A stretch of DNA of 64,000 nucleotides from Polyangiaceae bacterium (GTDB lineage Bacteria; Myxococcota_A; Polyangia; Polyangiales; Polyangiaceae), in NCBI GenBank assembly GCA_009780955.1, contig WQZB01000002.1, positions 62,001-126,000 on the forward strand, given 5' to 3'. A program made the translations under genes and the position numbers. A model generated the notes under the pieces. It ran no database searches and was not told the DNA's origin. It worked only from the letters and a program-made list of their open reading frames with translations. Positions 62,519 to 64,000 of the stretch are shown here, piece after piece. Position 1 is the first letter of the stretch. Each line of letters begins with the position of its first letter.

Positions 62519-62884
62519 TTAATGAGATAACGCCGAGCCGAACCCTTTGAGCATTTCGCCGACCGCGCCAACACCCACGCCGCCAATCACGCAGCCCGTG
62601 GCGGCCCCGCACGTTTTCGATTCTTCCATGCACGAGCGCGTTCGCGCGAAAGCCTGTTCTCCCGACATTTTGCGCGCCTGCTTCATGTCGTCGACGCACT
62701 CGTCAAACTTGGCGCCGGCTTTTGACATGTCGGGCGTGTCGCGCCCGTCGCAAAGCTCGCCGAGGCGCATGCATACTTTGCCCTCTTCCGACATCACGAG
62801 CGACAAACTAGGCGCGCTTTTCGCCACCACGATTGCGCCGAGAACGAGCGCACCAACCAAGGCAACACCGGCAATTTTTTTCAT
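62519..62884 (-). CDS. Small exported Cys-containing protein of unknown function
   Basis: 121 residues. MKK start with one hydrophobic helix (IAGVALVGALVLGAIVVA), a signal or anchor, then a helical domain with six cysteines (KVCMRLGELCDG, DECVDD, RSCMEESKTCGAATGCVIG) and a Gly-zipper-like end GGVGVGAVGEMLKGFG. No family recognised. Confidence 0.7.
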   Translation of the reverse strand: MKKIAGVALVGALVLGAIVVAKSAPSLSLVMSEEGKVCMRLGELCDGRDTPDMSKAGAKFDECVDDMKQARKMSGEQAFARTRSCMEESKTCGAATGCVIGGVGVGAVGEMLKGFGSALSH

Positions 62885-62963
62885 ACTCCGTTTAGCGTAG
62901 CCTCAAATGCTCTTGTGTAAAGGCGTCCTCGATTGCGCGATTGGACGACGGGAGTACCTTGCA

Positions 62964-64000
62964 ATGAGCTCTAGTGCTTTACTTGCGCGTTTCGTTCAGC
63001 ACAAAAACAACGAAAAACCGGCGATTGTCGATGGTGTTGGCGCACACGCCTACTCCAAGGTTGTCCTCGATGCAGGCCGGGTTGCGCTCGCACTGCTCGA
63101 AGGCCACGAACGCACAGGCTCGCTCCAAGGCGAGCGCGTCGCGATTCTCGTTTCGCCAGGGGCGGCGTTCGTAGCAGCATTCTTCGGCGTGCTGCTCGCG
63201 GGCGGGTGCGTGGTGGTTCTCTCTCCGCTGCACCCAGCGCCGGAAACGCGCTACTTCTGCGATGATGCTGGGGTAAAAACCGTTCTTGTTTCGGGCGATC
63301 TATCGGCTTTTGCCACGCCGCTCGCGAGCGCATTTCGCGTGCGCGACGTGGCATCAATTCTTGCGCAAATACAAGGAGTAGGGGCGTATGGCCATACGCC
63401 CCTACCTGATTTCGTGACAACGCAGGCCCGGGCCATCTCCGAAGACAAGCCCGCTCTGCAGCTTTACACGAGCGGCACGACGGGCAAGCCCAAAGGCGCC
63501 GTGATCACCCATGCCAATCTTGCCGTGCAGCAAAAGCTCGTTGGCAGCGCATGGGGGTTTTCCGCACAAGACACATTGCTTCATGTTCTGCCGCTTCACC
63601 ACATGCACGGGCTGTGCATCGCGCTGCTCACCGCGCTTGGCAGCGGAGCGACCGTTCGCATGATGCCGTTCGACGCCGCCCGTGTGTGGGAGGCGATGGA
63701 TCACGCCACGGTTTTCATGGCCGTCCCTGCGATGTACCACCGACTGTTTCTCGCCTTCGACGCAGCGGACGAGCATGCACGCAGCCACTTTGCCCAGTCG
63801 GCCTCGCGGCTGCGGCTTGCCACCAGTGGCAGCGCTGCGCTGCCCGTCACGCTCGCCGAGCGTTGGCGCGCGCTCACGAACGTGATCCCGCTCGAGCGCT
63901 TCGGCATGACCGAGATTGGCGTTGGCCTATCCAACCGTCTTTTGGGCGATCGTTATCCTGGCAGCGTTGGCTTCCCCCTGCCCACCGTTGAAACGCGAAT
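62964..64000 (+). CDS. matB: Malonyl-CoA synthetase-like acyl-CoA ligase (3' end outside window)
   Basis: Open from ATG 62964 (GGGAG 8-12 bp upstream) to the right edge, 345 codons, no stop. AMP-forming ligase: P-loop LYTSGTTGKPKGAVITH, LPLHHMHGLCIALLTAL, FMAVPAMYHRLF, ATSGSAALP, ERFGMTEIGVGLSN and PGSVGFPLP, the pattern of MatB/ACSF3 enzymes that activate malonate to malonyl-CoA. A REP-like palindrome at 63378-63405 is read through in frame as GVGAYGHTPL, in the variable stretch before the P-loop. Confidence 0.88.
   Translation, partial: MSSSALLARFVQHKNNEKPAIVDGVGAHAYSKVVLDAGRVALALLEGHERTGSLQGERVAILVSPGAAFVAAFFGVLLAGGCVVVLSPLHPAPETRYFCDDAGVKTVLVSGDLSAFATPLASAFRVRDVASILAQIQGVGAYGHTPLPDFVTTQARAISEDKPALQLYTSGTTGKPKGAVITHANLAVQQKLVGSAWGFSAQDTLLHVLPLHHMHGLCIALLTALGSGATVRMMPFDAARVWEAMDHATVFMAVPAMYHRLFLAFDAADEHARSHFAQSASRLRLATSGSAALPVTLAERWRALTNVIPLERFGMTEIGVGLSNRLLGDRYPGSVGFPLPTVETR
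63378..63405. repeat. REP-like perfect palindrome in frame inside a coding sequence
   Basis: Third copy of the 28-bp palindrome (half GTAGGGGCGTATGG), identical to 57219-57246 and 62443-62470. It lies about 415 bp into the acyl-CoA ligase gene. Phase is such that the TAG inside the repeat is split between codons and the reading stays open. Confidence 0.92.

Overview
The window is GC-rich, gene-dense DNA that fits a myxobacterium-like organism (Myxococcota, probably class Polyangia). The pointers are a membrane-anchored Ser/Thr kinase with a beta-propeller sensor beside a pseudokinase, an FHA-GAF-sigma54 activator, a tandem-duplicated four-ATPase UvrA, many lipoproteins including a Cys-rich PKD protein, and several small toxin-antitoxin modules. 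The taxonomic call is inference. No rRNA, tRNA or CRISPR array was recognised.

Layout, left to right. 1-6710: the C-terminal half of a standard UvrA, translationally coupled (ATGA) to a complete YbhGFSR-type exporter (HlyD adaptor, double ATPase, two ABC-2 permeases). 6.9-10.5 kb: glycogen phosphorylase and PRPP synthetase. 10.6-11.7 kb: a LEA14-like lipoprotein and a BrnT/HTH toxin-antitoxin pair. 11.8-20.6 kb: a four-gene RND efflux operon read leftward (TolC-like, MdtA-, MdtB- and MdtC-like), with 4-bp overlaps throughout. 20.9-23.9 kb: a lipoprotein, glutamate dehydrogenase and an alpha carbonic anhydrase. 24-29.3 kb: the 1792-residue tandem UvrA. 29.4-31.3 kb: a secreted propeller protein whose last 19 bases are repeated on the far side of a PIN/VapB module. 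31.6-39.2 kb: receptor kinase, CPBP protease, sigma54 activator and a MutS2 without its Smr domain. 39.2-40.4 kb: MazEF-like module, XRE regulator and an XRE gene remnant lying over the mutS2 end. 40.6-46.5 kb: a large frameshifted PKD lipoprotein gene plus two Cys-rich lipoproteins. 46.6-52.7 kb: a TPP enzyme, a polymorphic toxin with its immunity gene, unknown proteins, a 21-bp tandem array and a MITE. 52.8-56.1 kb: 2-oxo-acid dehydrogenase E1 alpha and beta coupled to TyrA. 56.1-58.8 kb: HupE-like protein and pseudokinase. 58.8-60.7 kb: purE-purK preceded by a 6S RNA gene with its own promoter and terminator. 60.8-64 kb: a PglZ-like phosphatase-superfamily protein, a small exported protein and the start of a malonyl-CoA synthetase gene.

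A family of short palindromes (REP-like, about 28 bp, arms such as GTAGGGGCGTATGG) recurs at 6.7-6.9, 23.05, 52.7, 57.2-57.4, 62.4-62.5 and 63.4 kb. They do not stay between genes: one copy lies in frame inside the malonyl-CoA synthetase gene, one supplies the start codon and N-terminus of the HupE-like protein, and one supplies the stop codon of glycogen phosphorylase. This is the most unusual pattern in the window. Other points are the uvrA-exporter coupling, the toxin-immunity pair, the direct-repeat-flanked PIN/VapB cassette, the truncated MutS2 and the 6S RNA.
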